From: JBNKVT01 sp050299335
GTDB lineage: Bacteria; Pseudomonadota; Alphaproteobacteria; Rhodobacterales; Rhodobacteraceae
Length of the DNA stretch: 64,000 bases
Assembly (NCBI GenBank): GCA_050299335.1
Contig: JBNKVT010000030.1
Coordinates: 75,666 to 139,665, forward strand
Reading direction: 5' to 3'
In this document: one piece after another, positions 14,328 to 23,036 of the stretch
Numbering within the stretch: position 1 is the first letter of the stretch
Layout: each line of letters opens with the position of its first letter
Program-made: the position numbers and the translations under genes
The notes under the pieces: generated by a model
What the model was told of the DNA's origin: nothing
Database searches by the model: none
What the model saw: the letters and a program-made list of their open reading frames with translations, nothing else

Positions 14328-15506
14328 ATGACAGACTGGCATCCACGCACCAAGCTCGTCCATTCCGGAACCACCCGCTCGCAGCATGGCGAGATGTCGG
14401 AGGCGCTGTTTCTGACCCAGGGCTTCGTCTATCCGAACGCCGAGGCGGCCGAAGACCGTTTCGTCAACGGCACGGAGAGCGATTTCATCTACGCCCGGTA
14501 CGGCAACCCAACCGTGCGGATGTTCGAAGAGCGCATCGCCGATCTCGAAGGGGCGGAAGATGCCTTTGCCACCGCCTCGGGGATGGCAGCGGTGAATGCG
14601 GCCCTGATGTCCGGCCTGAAGGCCGGGGATCATATCGTCTCGGCGCGCGCGCTCTTCGGGTCCTGCCTCTATATCGTCGAGACCATTCTGCCGCGTTTCG
14701 GGGTCGAAGTGACGCTGGTGGACGGAACCAGTATCGAAGAGTGGGAAGCGGCGGTGCGGCCCGACACCAAACTGGTGTTTCTGGAGGCCCTGTCAAACCC
14801 GACGCTTGAGGTGATCGACATTCGCAAGGTCTCCGAGATCGCCCATCGCAACGGGGCGCTGTTGGTGGTGGACAATGTCTTCGCCACGCCGATCTTCCAG
14901 CGCTCGCTGGAACTGGGCGCGGATGTGGTGATCTATTCGACCACCAAACATATCGATGGCGGCGGGCGCTGTCTCGGCGGCGTGGTTCTGGGGACACGGG
15001 CGTTCATCCGCAAGACCCTGGAGCCGTATCTGAAACATACCGGCGGCGCTCTGAGCCCGTTCAATGCCTGGGTGATGTTGAAGGGAATGGAGACGCTGGA
15101 TTTGCGCTGCCGGGCGGCGGCGGCGACAGCGCAGATGCTGGCGGAGGCGCTGGAGGGGCATAACAAGCTGGCTCGGGTGCTCTATCCGGGGCTGGCCTCG
15201 CATTCCGACCATGCGCTGGCGAAATCGCAGATGAGCGCCGGCGGGACCATCCTGTCGCTGGACCTGCATGGCGGCAAGGACGCGGCCTTCCGGTTCCTCA
15301 ACGGGCTGAAGATCGTGAAGATTTCCAACAATCTCGGCGACGCGAAGAGCATCATCACCCATCCCGCCACCACCACTCACCAGCGGCTGAGCGAAGTGCA
15401 GCGGGCGAGCCTCGGGATCGGCGCGGGGCTGGTACGGCTGTCGGTAGGGCTGGAAGATGGCGGAGATTTGCTGAAGGATATCCGCGAGGCGCTCAAACTG
15501 GCCTGA
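14328..15506 (+). CDS. metZ: O-succinylhomoserine sulfhydrylase
   Basis: A 392-residue PLP enzyme of the Cys/Met metabolism family; it makes homocysteine from O-succinylhomoserine and sulfide in methionine synthesis. Seen: YARYGNPTVRMFEERIADLEGAE, SGMAAVNAAL, NPTLEVIDI, and the PLP-lysine region YSTTKHIDGGGRCLGG. The ATG 14328 is preceded by GGAGG at 14301-14305, too far (22 bases) unless the intervening GCCGC-GAGA-GCGGC hairpin (14305-14318) forms; TTG 14319 is an in-frame alternative. Controlled by the upstream SAM-II riboswitch. Confidence 0.95.
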   Translation: MTDWHPRTKLVHSGTTRSQHGEMSEALFLTQGFVYPNAEAAEDRFVNGTESDFIYARYGNPTVRMFEERIADLEGAEDAFATASGMAAVNAALMSGLKAGDHIVSARALFGSCLYIVETILPRFGVEVTLVDGTSIEEWEAAVRPDTKLVFLEALSNPTLEVIDIRKVSEIAHRNGALLVVDNVFATPIFQRSLELGADVVIYSTTKHIDGGGRCLGGVVLGTRAFIRKTLEPYLKHTGGALSPFNAWVMLKGMETLDLRCRAAAATAQMLAEALEGHNKLARVLYPGLASHSDHALAKSQMSAGGTILSLDLHGGKDAAFRFLNGLKIVKISNNLGDAKSIITHPATTTHQRLSEVQRASLGIGAGLVRLSVGLEDGGDLLKDIREALKLA

Positions 15507-15533
15507 GCGCCCGCGACGCGAAAGGAAGCGGAT

Positions 15534-16109
15534 ATGGCAGACAGACCGACCCGCGAGGATGCCGAGGCGGCGGTCCGGGTGTTGCTGGAATGGGCCGGCG
15601 ACGATCCCGAGCGCGAAGGTCTCAGGAAAACGCCGTCCCGGGTGGCCGAGGCCTATGGCGAATGGTTCGCGGGCTACGGGCTCGATCCGGAAGAAATGCT
15701 GAAGAGCACCTATAGGGAAGTCGAGGGCTATGACGAGATGATCGTCTTGCGCGACATCCGCTTCACCTCGTGGTGCGAGCATCACCTGGCACCAATGACC
15801 GGGGTGGCCCATGTCGGCTATCTGCCCGACAAGCGGATCATCGGCGTGTCGAAACTGGCGCGGCTGGTCGAGATCTATGCGCGGCGCCTGCAGGTACAGG
15901 AAAAGCTGAACGCCCAGATCGCAAATACCCTGGCCGAAGTGCTGAAGCCGCTCGGGGTGGGTGTGGTCCTGGAGGCCGAACATCAATGCATGACCACGCG
16001 CGGCATCCAGAAGCCAGGCACGACGCTGGTGACCTCGATGATGCTGGGGAGTTTCCGGTCCACCCGCGAAACCCGGCGGGAATTTCTGGACCTGATCGCG
16101 CAGCGCTAG
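15534..16109 (+). CDS. folE: GTP cyclohydrolase I
   Basis: A 191-residue enzyme that converts GTP to dihydroneopterin triphosphate, the first step of folate synthesis. Zinc ligands Cys81, His84 (SWCEHHLAP) and Cys152 (HQCMTTRG) are present, with substrate-binding HVGYLPDKRIIGVSKLAR and QVQEKL. It lies 27 bases after metZ, with an AAAGGAAG ribosome site, so it may be co-transcribed; folates supply the methyl group for methionine, which makes the pairing sensible. Confidence 0.96.
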   Translation: MADRPTREDAEAAVRVLLEWAGDDPEREGLRKTPSRVAEAYGEWFAGYGLDPEEMLKSTYREVEGYDEMIVLRDIRFTSWCEHHLAPMTGVAHVGYLPDKRIIGVSKLARLVEIYARRLQVQEKLNAQIANTLAEVLKPLGVGVVLEAEHQCMTTRGIQKPGTTLVTSMMLGSFRSTRETRREFLDLIAQR

Positions 16110-16290
16110 TTGTGAGCTTTCAACAGGTTGTCCATTCGATCCCAATCGAGTTGGTTGGAGTTACCACGCAACAACCTTGTTCGGAGGGATCGAATGAACA
16201 TGCACAAGAATGCCAGACCGACGCCGCTGGGTCGAGAACGGCTTGTCGGGATGATTGCGGGCGGCTTCAAGATGATGGAGGTCGTGACGC
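16110..16290 (+). mobile_element. IS481-family remnant (left end and transposase N-terminus)
   Basis: Just after the folE stop there is a TGTGAGC...-type end, then an ATG at about 16195 encoding MNMHKNARPTPLGRERLVG, the hallmark N-terminus of IS481 transposases (MN.HKNARLTP..RE). After about 25 codons the similarity stops, and the open frame to 16403 is unrelated. No catalytic DDE region remains, so the element is dead. The rest of the gap to 16399 shows nothing else except the ribosome site of the next gene. Confidence 0.75.
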
Positions 16291-16399
16291 TGCAAGGAGG
16301 GGAGGGATCCCGGTACGTCACCTGTCCCGGGACCTCGCGGTATGACACACTGGCGCAATCCGCCGAGCGCGCATTCGGGACCGAAATCAGGAGGACAGG

Positions 16400-17110
16400 A
16401 TGACCCAGCCGATCGAATTCTTTTACTGGCCCACGCCCAATGGCTGGAAGATCGCCATCGCACTTGAGGAATTCGGCCTTCCTTACGATCTTCGCCTGGT
16501 CGATATCGGCAAGGGCGACCAGTTCGATCCCGCCTTCCTGAGGATCGCCCCCAACAACCGAATGCCCGCCATCGTCGATCCCGACGGCCCCGACGCTGCC
16601 CCGATCTCGATCTTCGAATCCGGCGCCATCCTGCAATATCTTGGGCGCAAATGCGGGAAGTTCTACGGGGCCTCAGAGCGTGATCGCGTCGAGGTCGATC
16701 AGTGGCTGATGTGGCAGATGGGCGGCCTCGGCCCGATGGCCGGGCAGGCGCATCACTTCCTGAAATACGCCCCGGCGATGGACCCGCCCAACGACCTGCC
16801 CTATGCCAAAGACCGCTACCGGAACGAGGTGGCGCGGCTCTACGGCGTCCTCGACCGGCGCCTCGCCGACCGCGACTATGTAGCGGGCGACTATTCCATC
16901 GCCGACATGGCCATCTGGCCCTGGGCCTCACTCTGGGAGGGCCAGCAGCAGGATATCGCCCAGTTCCCCAACATGGAGGCCTGGCTCGCCCGCGTCGGCT
17001 CCCGCCCCGCCGTCCGGAAGGGCCAGCAGCTGAAGATCGAGCTGCGAGGCGGGACGCGGACGAAAGACGAGCAGAAAGTGCTATTCGGGCAGAAGGAGCA
17101 GGACAGGTGA
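16400..17110 (+). CDS. Glutathione S-transferase family protein (YfcG/YghU-like)
   Basis: A 236-residue GST-fold protein. Thioredoxin-like N-terminal half: FYWPTPNGWKIAIALEEFGLPY, then NNRMPAIVDPDG and IFESGAILQYLGRK. All-helical C-terminal half: LMWQMGGLGPMAGQAHHF and GDYSIADMAIWPW. The TPNGWK and WQMGGLGPM.GQ motifs are typical of Nu-class disulfide-bond oxidoreductases (YfcG, YghU), which act on glutathione or other disulfides. Cytosolic. Linked by GTGA overlap to the next small gene. Confidence 0.9.
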   Translation: MTQPIEFFYWPTPNGWKIAIALEEFGLPYDLRLVDIGKGDQFDPAFLRIAPNNRMPAIVDPDGPDAAPISIFESGAILQYLGRKCGKFYGASERDRVEVDQWLMWQMGGLGPMAGQAHHFLKYAPAMDPPNDLPYAKDRYRNEVARLYGVLDRRLADRDYVAGDYSIADMAIWPWASLWEGQQQDIAQFPNMEAWLARVGSRPAVRKGQQLKIELRGGTRTKDEQKVLFGQKEQDR

Positions 17111-17346
17111 GCAACCCAAGAGAAGACGCAGCAGTCGCCTACGAGGCCATTTCGCAAGCGCTGCGCCGCGCGGCGCGCCATGCCGACGTCACGGCCGTGC
17201 ATTTCCGGGCCGGAGACGTTCCGCGCGCCGGCGCGCATACCGTGGCGCTCATGGGCGATCTGGAGGCGGCGCAGGCGCTGTTGAGCGAACGCCTGATCGT
17301 GGCCGCCCGCTTCGCCGATCCGGGGCCGGACGATCAGGGCAGCTGA
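17107..17346 (+). CDS. Hypothetical small protein
   Basis: A 79-residue frame starting with GTG that overlaps the GST stop (GTGA at 17107-17110). The sequence is Ala/Arg-rich (ISQALRRAARHADVTAVHFRAGD...ALMGDLEAAQALLSERL). It has no membrane segment and no recognised motif. The overlap is the main evidence for translation; it ends 12 bases before the converging iron-exporter gene. Confidence 0.45.
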   Translation: MSNPREDAAVAYEAISQALRRAARHADVTAVHFRAGDVPRAGAHTVALMGDLEAAQALLSERLIVAARFADPGPDDQGS

Positions 17347-17358
17347 TTTACCACCCCC

Positions 17359-18342
17359 TCAGGCGTTTCCGATCAGGATTCCCGCCGCCAGCACCAGCGA
17401 TCCGCCGAGCACGACTTGCAACGCGGCCCGCAGCCACGGCGTTTCCATGTAGCGGTTCTGGATCCAGGTGATCGCCCAAAGCTCGACGAAGACCACCGCA
17501 ATCGCCACCGAAGTCGCGGTCCAGAAATCCGGGATCAGGTAGGGCAGCGCGTGGCCGAGGCCGCCCACCGTCGTCATGATCCCCGAAGCCAGCCCGCGCT
17601 TGACGGGCGAGCCGCGCCCCGACAGCTTGCCGTCGTCGTGCGCGGCCTCGGTGAACCCCATCGAGATCCCCGCCCCGACCGAGGCGGAGAGGCCGACGAG
17701 GAAGGTCTGGAACGTGTCGCCGGTGGCGAAGGCTGCCGCAAAGATCGGCGCCAGGGTCGAGACGGAGCCGTCCATCAGCCCGGCCAGACCGGGCTGTACA
17801 TAGGTCAGGATGAACTGCCGCCGCTCGGCATGGGCCTCCTCGTCCTTCACTTCTTCGGGCGTATGGGCCTCGCTCAACCGCACCGCCAGCCGGATATGGC
17901 CGCGCTCGGCCGCAGCCAGATCGCCGAGCAGCTTGCGGGTATCGGCGTCAGTGGTCCGCTGTGCCGCCGCCTCGTAATACCGCGCCGCCTGATCCTCCAT
18001 CCGCTCGGCCATGTCGCGGGTCTTCTCGATGCCGAGCGGCCGCACCAGCCAGTCCGGCTTGCGGTCATAAAAGCCGCGCACATGCTCGCGCCGGATCAAG
18101 GGAATGGTCTCGCCGAAGCGCTTCACGTGCAGGTCGATCAGCCGCTGGCGGTGGCCATCCTCCTCGACCGCCATCTCCTCGAAGATCTTCGCCGAGGCCG
18201 GAAAAGCCTCGCGCAGCCCGTCCGCATAGGCCCGATAGATGCGCGCGTCGTCCTCCTCGGCGGCAATGGCCAGCGCCAGCACCTCCTGTTCGGAGAGGCT
18301 GTCGAAATCGCGTTTTCCCGCGCCGAAAAACCTGTTCAGCAT
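17359..18342 (-). CDS. mbfA: Membrane-bound ferritin / iron exporter, MbfA type
   Basis: A 327-residue fusion of an N-terminal ferritin-like (rubrerythrin/erythrin) domain, about 1-150, with a C-terminal VIT1/CCC1-type membrane transporter, about 165-327. Di-iron ligands are suggested by AIAAEEDDARIY, EEMAVEEDGHRQR and AAAERGH. The transporter has YVQPGLAGLMDGSVSTLAPIFAAAF and GISMGFTEAAHD. In Bradyrhizobium and Agrobacterium such proteins export iron and confer iron/peroxide resistance under Irr control. The start MLNRFFGAGK (ATG 18342) gives the family architecture. No clear Irr box seen. Confidence 0.85.
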   Translation of the reverse strand: MLNRFFGAGKRDFDSLSEQEVLALAIAAEEDDARIYRAYADGLREAFPASAKIFEEMAVEEDGHRQRLIDLHVKRFGETIPLIRREHVRGFYDRKPDWLVRPLGIEKTRDMAERMEDQAARYYEAAAQRTTDADTRKLLGDLAAAERGHIRLAVRLSEAHTPEEVKDEEAHAERRQFILTYVQPGLAGLMDGSVSTLAPIFAAAFATGDTFQTFLVGLSASVGAGISMGFTEAAHDDGKLSGRGSPVKRGLASGIMTTVGGLGHALPYLIPDFWTATSVAIAVVFVELWAITWIQNRYMETPWLRAALQVVLGGSLVLAAGILIGNA

Positions 18343-18409
18343 GCCGTGCTCCCTGTGCCGCGATGCTTTCAATCTAGGCAGGCTCGCAGCATCCGGCAAT
18401 GTGGCAAGG

Positions 18410-19099
18410 CTACCAGCGCGAAACCTGCTCGAAAATGCCTTGTGCGATCGCATCCGGGCTCGGCAGTTGCGACACATCCCCGCCGCCGCCCGCATAGCCC
18501 TCATAGAGCGCCCCCAGCCGCGACACCGTATCGGGATGGGTGGGCGAGCCGTGCAGGGTGAACATGAAGCGCTGCGCCTCTTCGACATCCTGCGCCGTCG
18601 CCCCCATCCTTGCGAGGATCCGCCCCGCATGGCGGTCGGCGAACAGTTCCTTTGACCAGGGGCTGTCGAAACTGAAGGCCATCGCCATCGGTTGGCTCAT
18701 CGCCTGGCTCGCCTGCGCCTCGGCATCGACGAAATGTCCGACCTCATGGGCAAAGACCCCGTATTGCGCCCATTTGTTGTTCCGCGACACATCAAGCTGC
18801 CCCATGAACAGCGGATTGTAATACATGAAATGCTGGAACCCCAACAGCGCCACGGGCTGCCCCCAGGGGTTCAGTTGGTAGACCGGGACCGGGATCGCAT
18901 AGGCGTTCGGCACCTGATAGGACCGGCAGAGCGCCACCTCGCCGAGCGGCACCTCCTTGCGGGTCTCCTCCAGAACGTCCTTCAGCACCGTGATCGAATA
19001 TGGCGATGGGTCCAGGCAGGGGGCGGGCAGGTTCTGGGCCGAAACCGGCGCCGGCAGGCCGAGGGCGGAAATGGCGATGAGGGTTTGAAGCAGGCGCAT
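18410..19099 (-). CDS. Secreted zinc metalloprotease, M48-like
   Basis: A 229-residue protein with a signal peptide (cleaved near PAPVSAQ, about residue 22). The active-site motif is VFAHEVGHFVD (HExxH at about 118-122), with a downstream glutamate region SPWSKELFADRHAGRILARMG giving the third zinc ligand, followed by HPDTVSRLGALY. This matches the M48 layout (HExxH...ExxAD) in a short soluble periplasmic form. Substrate unknown; envelope quality control is possible. Confidence 0.8.
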   Translation of the reverse strand: MRLLQTLIAISALGLPAPVSAQNLPAPCLDPSPYSITVLKDVLEETRKEVPLGEVALCRSYQVPNAYAIPVPVYQLNPWGQPVALLGFQHFMYYNPLFMGQLDVSRNNKWAQYGVFAHEVGHFVDAEAQASQAMSQPMAMAFSFDSPWSKELFADRHAGRILARMGATAQDVEEAQRFMFTLHGSPTHPDTVSRLGALYEGYAGGGGDVSQLPSPDAIAQGIFEQVSRW

Positions 19100-19200
19100 T
19101 CGTGAACTCTTTCAATCGGTTGGGCTCTCCCCGCCAACCATAGACCAGCCGCAACCGCTTTGTGAACCGGCCCCGGGAGGCCGGTATCACTTTTGCGCTG

Positions 19201-19488
19201 TCAAGCGCAGAGGCGCCAGGTCTCGACCTGTTTGTCGATTGTCATCGCCGCCGCCGCTGCCGTGAAGGCCGCGAAATGGGGCGTCTGGCGGTGCGCCTCC
19301 AGCGCCGCCTGATCGGCATAGATCTCGTACAGCACGAACTGGCCCGGTGCTTCGGCGCGCTCGGCGACATCGAAATGCCGGCAGCCCGGCTCGAGCGACA
19401 GCGAATTGGCCGCCTGTTTGACCAGAAGGTCGCGCATGGCGGTGTGATCCGCCGCCGCCACCTGCCACCTGACCAGCAATACGAACAT
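19201..19488 (-). CDS. Antibiotic biosynthesis monooxygenase (quinol monooxygenase-like)
   Basis: A 95-residue ABM-domain (YgiN-like) protein: MFVLLVRWQVAAADH, EPGCRHFDVAERAEAPGQFVLYEIYADQAALEAHRQTPHFAAF. The E-P-G-C and Y-E-x-Y-x-D-x-A-A-L-E-x-H-x-x-x-x-H-F pattern is diagnostic. Members are cofactor-free dimers that oxidise or bind quinols. ATG 19488 is preceded by GGGAGGGA. Divergent from the catabolic cluster at 19572. Confidence 0.85.
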   Translation of the reverse strand: MFVLLVRWQVAAADHTAMRDLLVKQAANSLSLEPGCRHFDVAERAEAPGQFVLYEIYADQAALEAHRQTPHFAAFTAAAAAMTIDKQVETWRLCA

Positions 19489-19571
19489 CGTTCCCTCCCT
19501 TGCCGAAACGGATGACTTTACCTTTCGCCCAGGGACCGACAGGGTGCAACCCGACAAAGCACGAGGCGGGC

Positions 19572-20660
19572 ATGAGCGGCAGGTACAATATCGCGGTCTT
19601 CGAGGGCGACGGCATCGGTCCCGAGATCATGGCACCGACCTTGCGTGTTCTCGACGTCACCTGTGACCGGCTGCAATTGCCACGGCTCGGGTTCACCGCC
19701 CATCCCGCCGGGGCCGGGCATTATGCGAAGACCGGAGAGGACCTGCCCGAAGCCTCGGTCGCCGCCGCCCGTGCCGCCGACGCGGTGCTGCTTTCGGCCA
19801 TGGGCGATCCGGCGATCCGCAAGCCCGACGGCACCGAACTGACCCCGCAGATCGCCCTGCGCTTCAAGCTCGGCCTCTATGCCGGGGTGCGGCCCGTCAA
19901 GGTCTGGCCGGGCCAGCCCTGCCCGCTGGCCGATCCGAGGCGCGAGCAGATCGATTACGTCCTCATCCGCGAAAGCACCGAGGGGCTGTTCGCGCATATG
20001 AACGAGGGCGTGGTCACCGAGACCGACGCCACCGAAACCCTGCGCATCACCCGCGCCACCTCCGAAAAACTCTTCGACTTCGCCTTCCGCCTCGCCGCCC
20101 GCCGCGCCAAGCTGAAGGGCAGGCCCGGCAAGGTCACTTGCGTCGACAAGGCCAATGTCTTCCGCGCCTTCTGGTACTTCCGTTCGATCTTCTTCGAGCG
20201 TGCAAAAGCCTTCCCGGACATCGCCGCCGACGCCGCCTATGTCGACGCACTGGCCATGTGGATGGTCCAGCGCCCGTGGGAGTTCGACGTGCTGGTCACC
20301 GAGAACATGTTCGGCGACATCCTGTCGGATCTCGGTGCCGGTATCGGCGGCTCGCTCGGCCTCGCGCCCTCGGCAGATATCGGCGATGACGCCGCCGTCT
20401 TCCAACCTTGTCACGGCACCGCGCCTGACATTGCCGGGCAAGGCAAGGCCAACCCGCTGGCGATGATCCTCTCGGGTGCGATGATGCTGGACTGGCTGGC
20501 GGGCGAGAAGGGAGATGCGCGGCTGGGCGAAGGTGCAACCCTGATCGAAACCGCGGTGGCCCGCGTTCTGGCGGATGGCTCTGCGCTGACCGGCGACATC
20601 GGCGGGACCGCCGGAACCGAGGATTGCGCCGAGGCGGTCATCCGCGCCCTCGATGGCTGA
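19572..20660 (+). CDS. Isocitrate/isopropylmalate-type NAD(P) dehydrogenase
   Basis: A 362-residue beta-decarboxylating dehydrogenase: FEGDGIGPEIMAPTLRVLD (N-terminus), RESTEGLFAHMNEG, and NMFGDILSDLGAGIGGSLGLAPSADIG (Mg/NAD binding). It oxidises and decarboxylates a 2-hydroxy diacid. The neighbours (Gfo/Idh/MocA oxidoreductase, lactonase-like hydrolase) suggest a tartrate- or sugar-acid-type substrate rather than leucine synthesis, but this is inference. It overlaps the next gene by 8 bases. Confidence 0.85.
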   Translation: MSGRYNIAVFEGDGIGPEIMAPTLRVLDVTCDRLQLPRLGFTAHPAGAGHYAKTGEDLPEASVAAARAADAVLLSAMGDPAIRKPDGTELTPQIALRFKLGLYAGVRPVKVWPGQPCPLADPRREQIDYVLIRESTEGLFAHMNEGVVTETDATETLRITRATSEKLFDFAFRLAARRAKLKGRPGKVTCVDKANVFRAFWYFRSIFFERAKAFPDIAADAAYVDALAMWMVQRPWEFDVLVTENMFGDILSDLGAGIGGSLGLAPSADIGDDAAVFQPCHGTAPDIAGQGKANPLAMILSGAMMLDWLAGEKGDARLGEGATLIETAVARVLADGSALTGDIGGTAGTEDCAEAVIRALDG

Positions 20661-21675
20661 TTTGCGAGTCGCCTCGCTCGGGGCCGGTTATTTCGGCCGG
20701 TTCCAGATCGCCGCCTGGCAGCGGATGGAGGGGGTTGCCCTGCTCGGGATCGCCGATCGGGACCCTGCGCGTTTTACCGGCATAAATCCGAAAGCGCCGG
20801 TTTTCGGTCACCTCGCCGACCTCTTGGCCCTTTGTCCCGATATCCTCGACCTCGCCACCCCGCCCTCGACCCACGCGGCGCTGATCCGCGCCGCCCTCGG
20901 CCATGTCCCGACCATCATCTGCCAGAAGCCGTTTTCCACCAGCCTCACCGAAGCCCGCACCCTCGTCGCAGAGGCCGCTGAGGCCGGGACCAAGCTGATC
21001 ATCCACGAAAATTTCCGCTTCCAGCCCTGGCACCGTTGCATTCGGGAAGTGCTCGACCACGGCAGACTCGGCCATATCCTGAACGCCCGTTTCGCCCTCC
21101 GCCCCGGAGACGGCCAAGGCCCCAACGCCTATCTCTCCCGCCAGCCCTATTTCCAGACCATGCCCCGTTTCCTGATCCACGAGACCGGCATCCATTTCAT
21201 CGACCTGTTCCGCTTCCTCTTCGGCGAGCCGGAAGCGCTGACCGCCGATCTGCGCAGTTGCAATCCCGCGATTCTCGGTGAAGACGCAGGGTGCTTCACG
21301 TTTCATATCGGCGATCTGCGCGCCCAGTTCGATGCCAACCGCCTGCTCGATCACCGCGCCTCGAACCCGCGACTGACCATGGGGGAATTCGAAATCGAGG
21401 GCACCGACGCGACCCTCAGCCTAACTGGCGAGGGCATGATTCTGCGCCGTGAACACGGCAATCCGAAAGCGGAACTCATTGCCTGCCCCTTCAAGAATAT
21501 CGATTTCGGAGGCGACTGTGTCTTTGCCTTTCAGAGCCATGTGCGCGACCATCTGGTCCAAGGCACGCCGCTGGAAACCGGGGCGCGGGACTATCTGCGC
21601 AACATGGAACTGGAAGAGCTGATCTATCAGGCCGCAGCCGAAGGCCGCCGACTGACCTGCGGGAGGGAAAAATGA
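20653..21675 (+). CDS. Gfo/Idh/MocA family oxidoreductase
   Basis: A 340-residue NAD(P)-dependent dehydrogenase. The Rossmann fingerprint is SLGAGYFGRFQIAAW (about 8-22), followed by LATPPSTHAALIRAAL and ICQKPFSTSLTEAR (the E/Q-K-P motif with catalytic lysine), and a C-terminal substrate domain including HETGIHFIDLFRFLFGEP. Family members oxidise sugars, inositols or related polyols. It overlaps both neighbours (8 and 4 bases), so the three genes form one translation-coupled unit. Confidence 0.9.
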   Translation: MADLRVASLGAGYFGRFQIAAWQRMEGVALLGIADRDPARFTGINPKAPVFGHLADLLALCPDILDLATPPSTHAALIRAALGHVPTIICQKPFSTSLTEARTLVAEAAEAGTKLIIHENFRFQPWHRCIREVLDHGRLGHILNARFALRPGDGQGPNAYLSRQPYFQTMPRFLIHETGIHFIDLFRFLFGEPEALTADLRSCNPAILGEDAGCFTFHIGDLRAQFDANRLLDHRASNPRLTMGEFEIEGTDATLSLTGEGMILRREHGNPKAELIACPFKNIDFGGDCVFAFQSHVRDHLVQGTPLETGARDYLRNMELEELIYQAAAEGRRLTCGREK

Positions 21676-22466
21676 GCGACACCTGGACCATCACGGCGCT
21701 GAAATACGCCGAGCGCACGGCCCGCAAACGCTATGAAAGCTTCATCTTCGAGGACGACCACGCCTCGGACCAGCCGATGGACTATTATGTCTGGCTGTTG
21801 CAAAACGGCCCCCGCTCGATCCTCGTCGATACCGGCTACGACGCCGCCGAGGGGGCCAATCGCGACCGCCCCATCGAACAGGACCCCGCCGACATGCTGG
21901 CCGAGATGGGCGTCGATCCGGGGCTGATCGACACGGTGATCCTGACCCACCTGCACTACGACCACGCCGGAACGCTCAAACGCTACCCCAAGGCCAGACT
22001 CTGGGTGCAGGAGCGCGAGATGGCCTATGCGACCGGCCCCTGCATGTGCCACGACCATCTGCGCTTCGTCTACACCGGCGACCATATCTGCGACATGGTC
22101 CGCGCCCTGTTCGAGGGCCGGGTCACCTTCACCAAGGGCTCCGCCGAGATCGCCCCCGGCGTCGAGACCCACCTCATCGGCGGCCATTCCCGCGGGCTGC
22201 AAGCGGTCCGCGTCCGCACCGAGCGCGGCTGGGTGGTGCTGGCCTCTGACGCCAGCCATTACTACGAAAACTACCAGACCGGCCGCCCCTTCCCCATCGT
22301 CGTCGACTTGCAGGAGATGCTCGACGGCTTCAACACCCTCCGCCACCTCGCCTCCGGCACCGACCACATCATCCCCGGCCACGACCCGCTGGTCCGGGCC
22401 CGCTATCCGAAGCGGGATGCGGGGTCGGACAAGCGGGTATTGCTGCATGTAGCGCCGGAAGGGTGA
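21672..22466 (+). CDS. Metallo-beta-lactamase fold hydrolase (AHL-lactonase-like)
   Basis: A 264-residue protein with the dinuclear zinc signature THLHYDHAGT (about 96-105), a later His in LIGGHSRGLQ, Asp in LASDASHYYEN and His in IIPGHDPLV. The length and spacing fit the N-acyl homoserine lactonase/AttM-like branch. Quorum quenching is one option; in this operon it may instead open a sugar lactone made by the upstream dehydrogenases. Cytosolic, third gene of the cluster. Confidence 0.85.
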   Translation: MSDTWTITALKYAERTARKRYESFIFEDDHASDQPMDYYVWLLQNGPRSILVDTGYDAAEGANRDRPIEQDPADMLAEMGVDPGLIDTVILTHLHYDHAGTLKRYPKARLWVQEREMAYATGPCMCHDHLRFVYTGDHICDMVRALFEGRVTFTKGSAEIAPGVETHLIGGHSRGLQAVRVRTERGWVVLASDASHYYENYQTGRPFPIVVDLQEMLDGFNTLRHLASGTDHIIPGHDPLVRARYPKRDAGSDKRVLLHVAPEG

Positions 22467-22517
22467 ACGAAGCCGCCTCTGCCGCCGGACGCGACAGAAC
22501 CCGTCAAGACGCATCCC

Positions 22518-23036
22518 TCAAAGGCTGGCCACCGCATCGCTGATCGCGAGATACATTCTCTCTGGCCGTACTTCGGATAAAGGACGAAACCCGTGGGCCA
22601 AATAGAATGCCCGCCTCTGCTCGAAATGCGCATCCCTTAACACGTCAAGCACCAGAGCCGCGCAACCGATCTGCTCCGCGATACCGATGCTTCGCACAAC
22701 AGCGTCAGCCAGAAGTACCCCGCCCAGCCCCTGCCCTTGAGAGCGTAGATCCACCGCCAACGCATTGAGATAGATCGCCGGGATCTCCTGCCGGTCCAGC
22801 CGCGTCTGCAGCGCTCCGGCCTCGTCACAGCGTACCGAATGCGCCTGCAGCGCGTAGAAGCCCAGCACTGCCTTCCCCCCGCGCGTCGCGCACCAGACCC
22901 GCAGCCTGTTCGCCCTGATCCGGTCCGAGATCGACTGCCGGAACCAGCGATCCATCGCCTCGACCCCACAAGAAAAGGCCCCGCGATCATGCAGGGCCTT
23001 GTCGAAGGCTCGGATATCGAGCGGGGCCTCAGCCAT
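22518..23036 (-). CDS. GNAT acetyltransferase toxin (TacT-like)
   Basis: A 172-residue GNAT-fold protein with F.CGVEAMDRWFRQ near the N-terminus and acetyl-CoA loop RSQGQGLGGVLLADAV (about 97-112), as in TacT/AtaT-type toxins that acetylate aminoacyl-tRNA. It overlaps the DUF1778 antitoxin gene by 8 bases, the standard arrangement. Toxicity is inferred from family and context. Confidence 0.88.
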   Translation of the reverse strand: MAEAPLDIRAFDKALHDRGAFSCGVEAMDRWFRQSISDRIRANRLRVWCATRGGKAVLGFYALQAHSVRCDEAGALQTRLDRQEIPAIYLNALAVDLRSQGQGLGGVLLADAVVRSIGIAEQIGCAALVLDVLRDAHFEQRRAFYLAHGFRPLSEVRPERMYLAISDAVASL

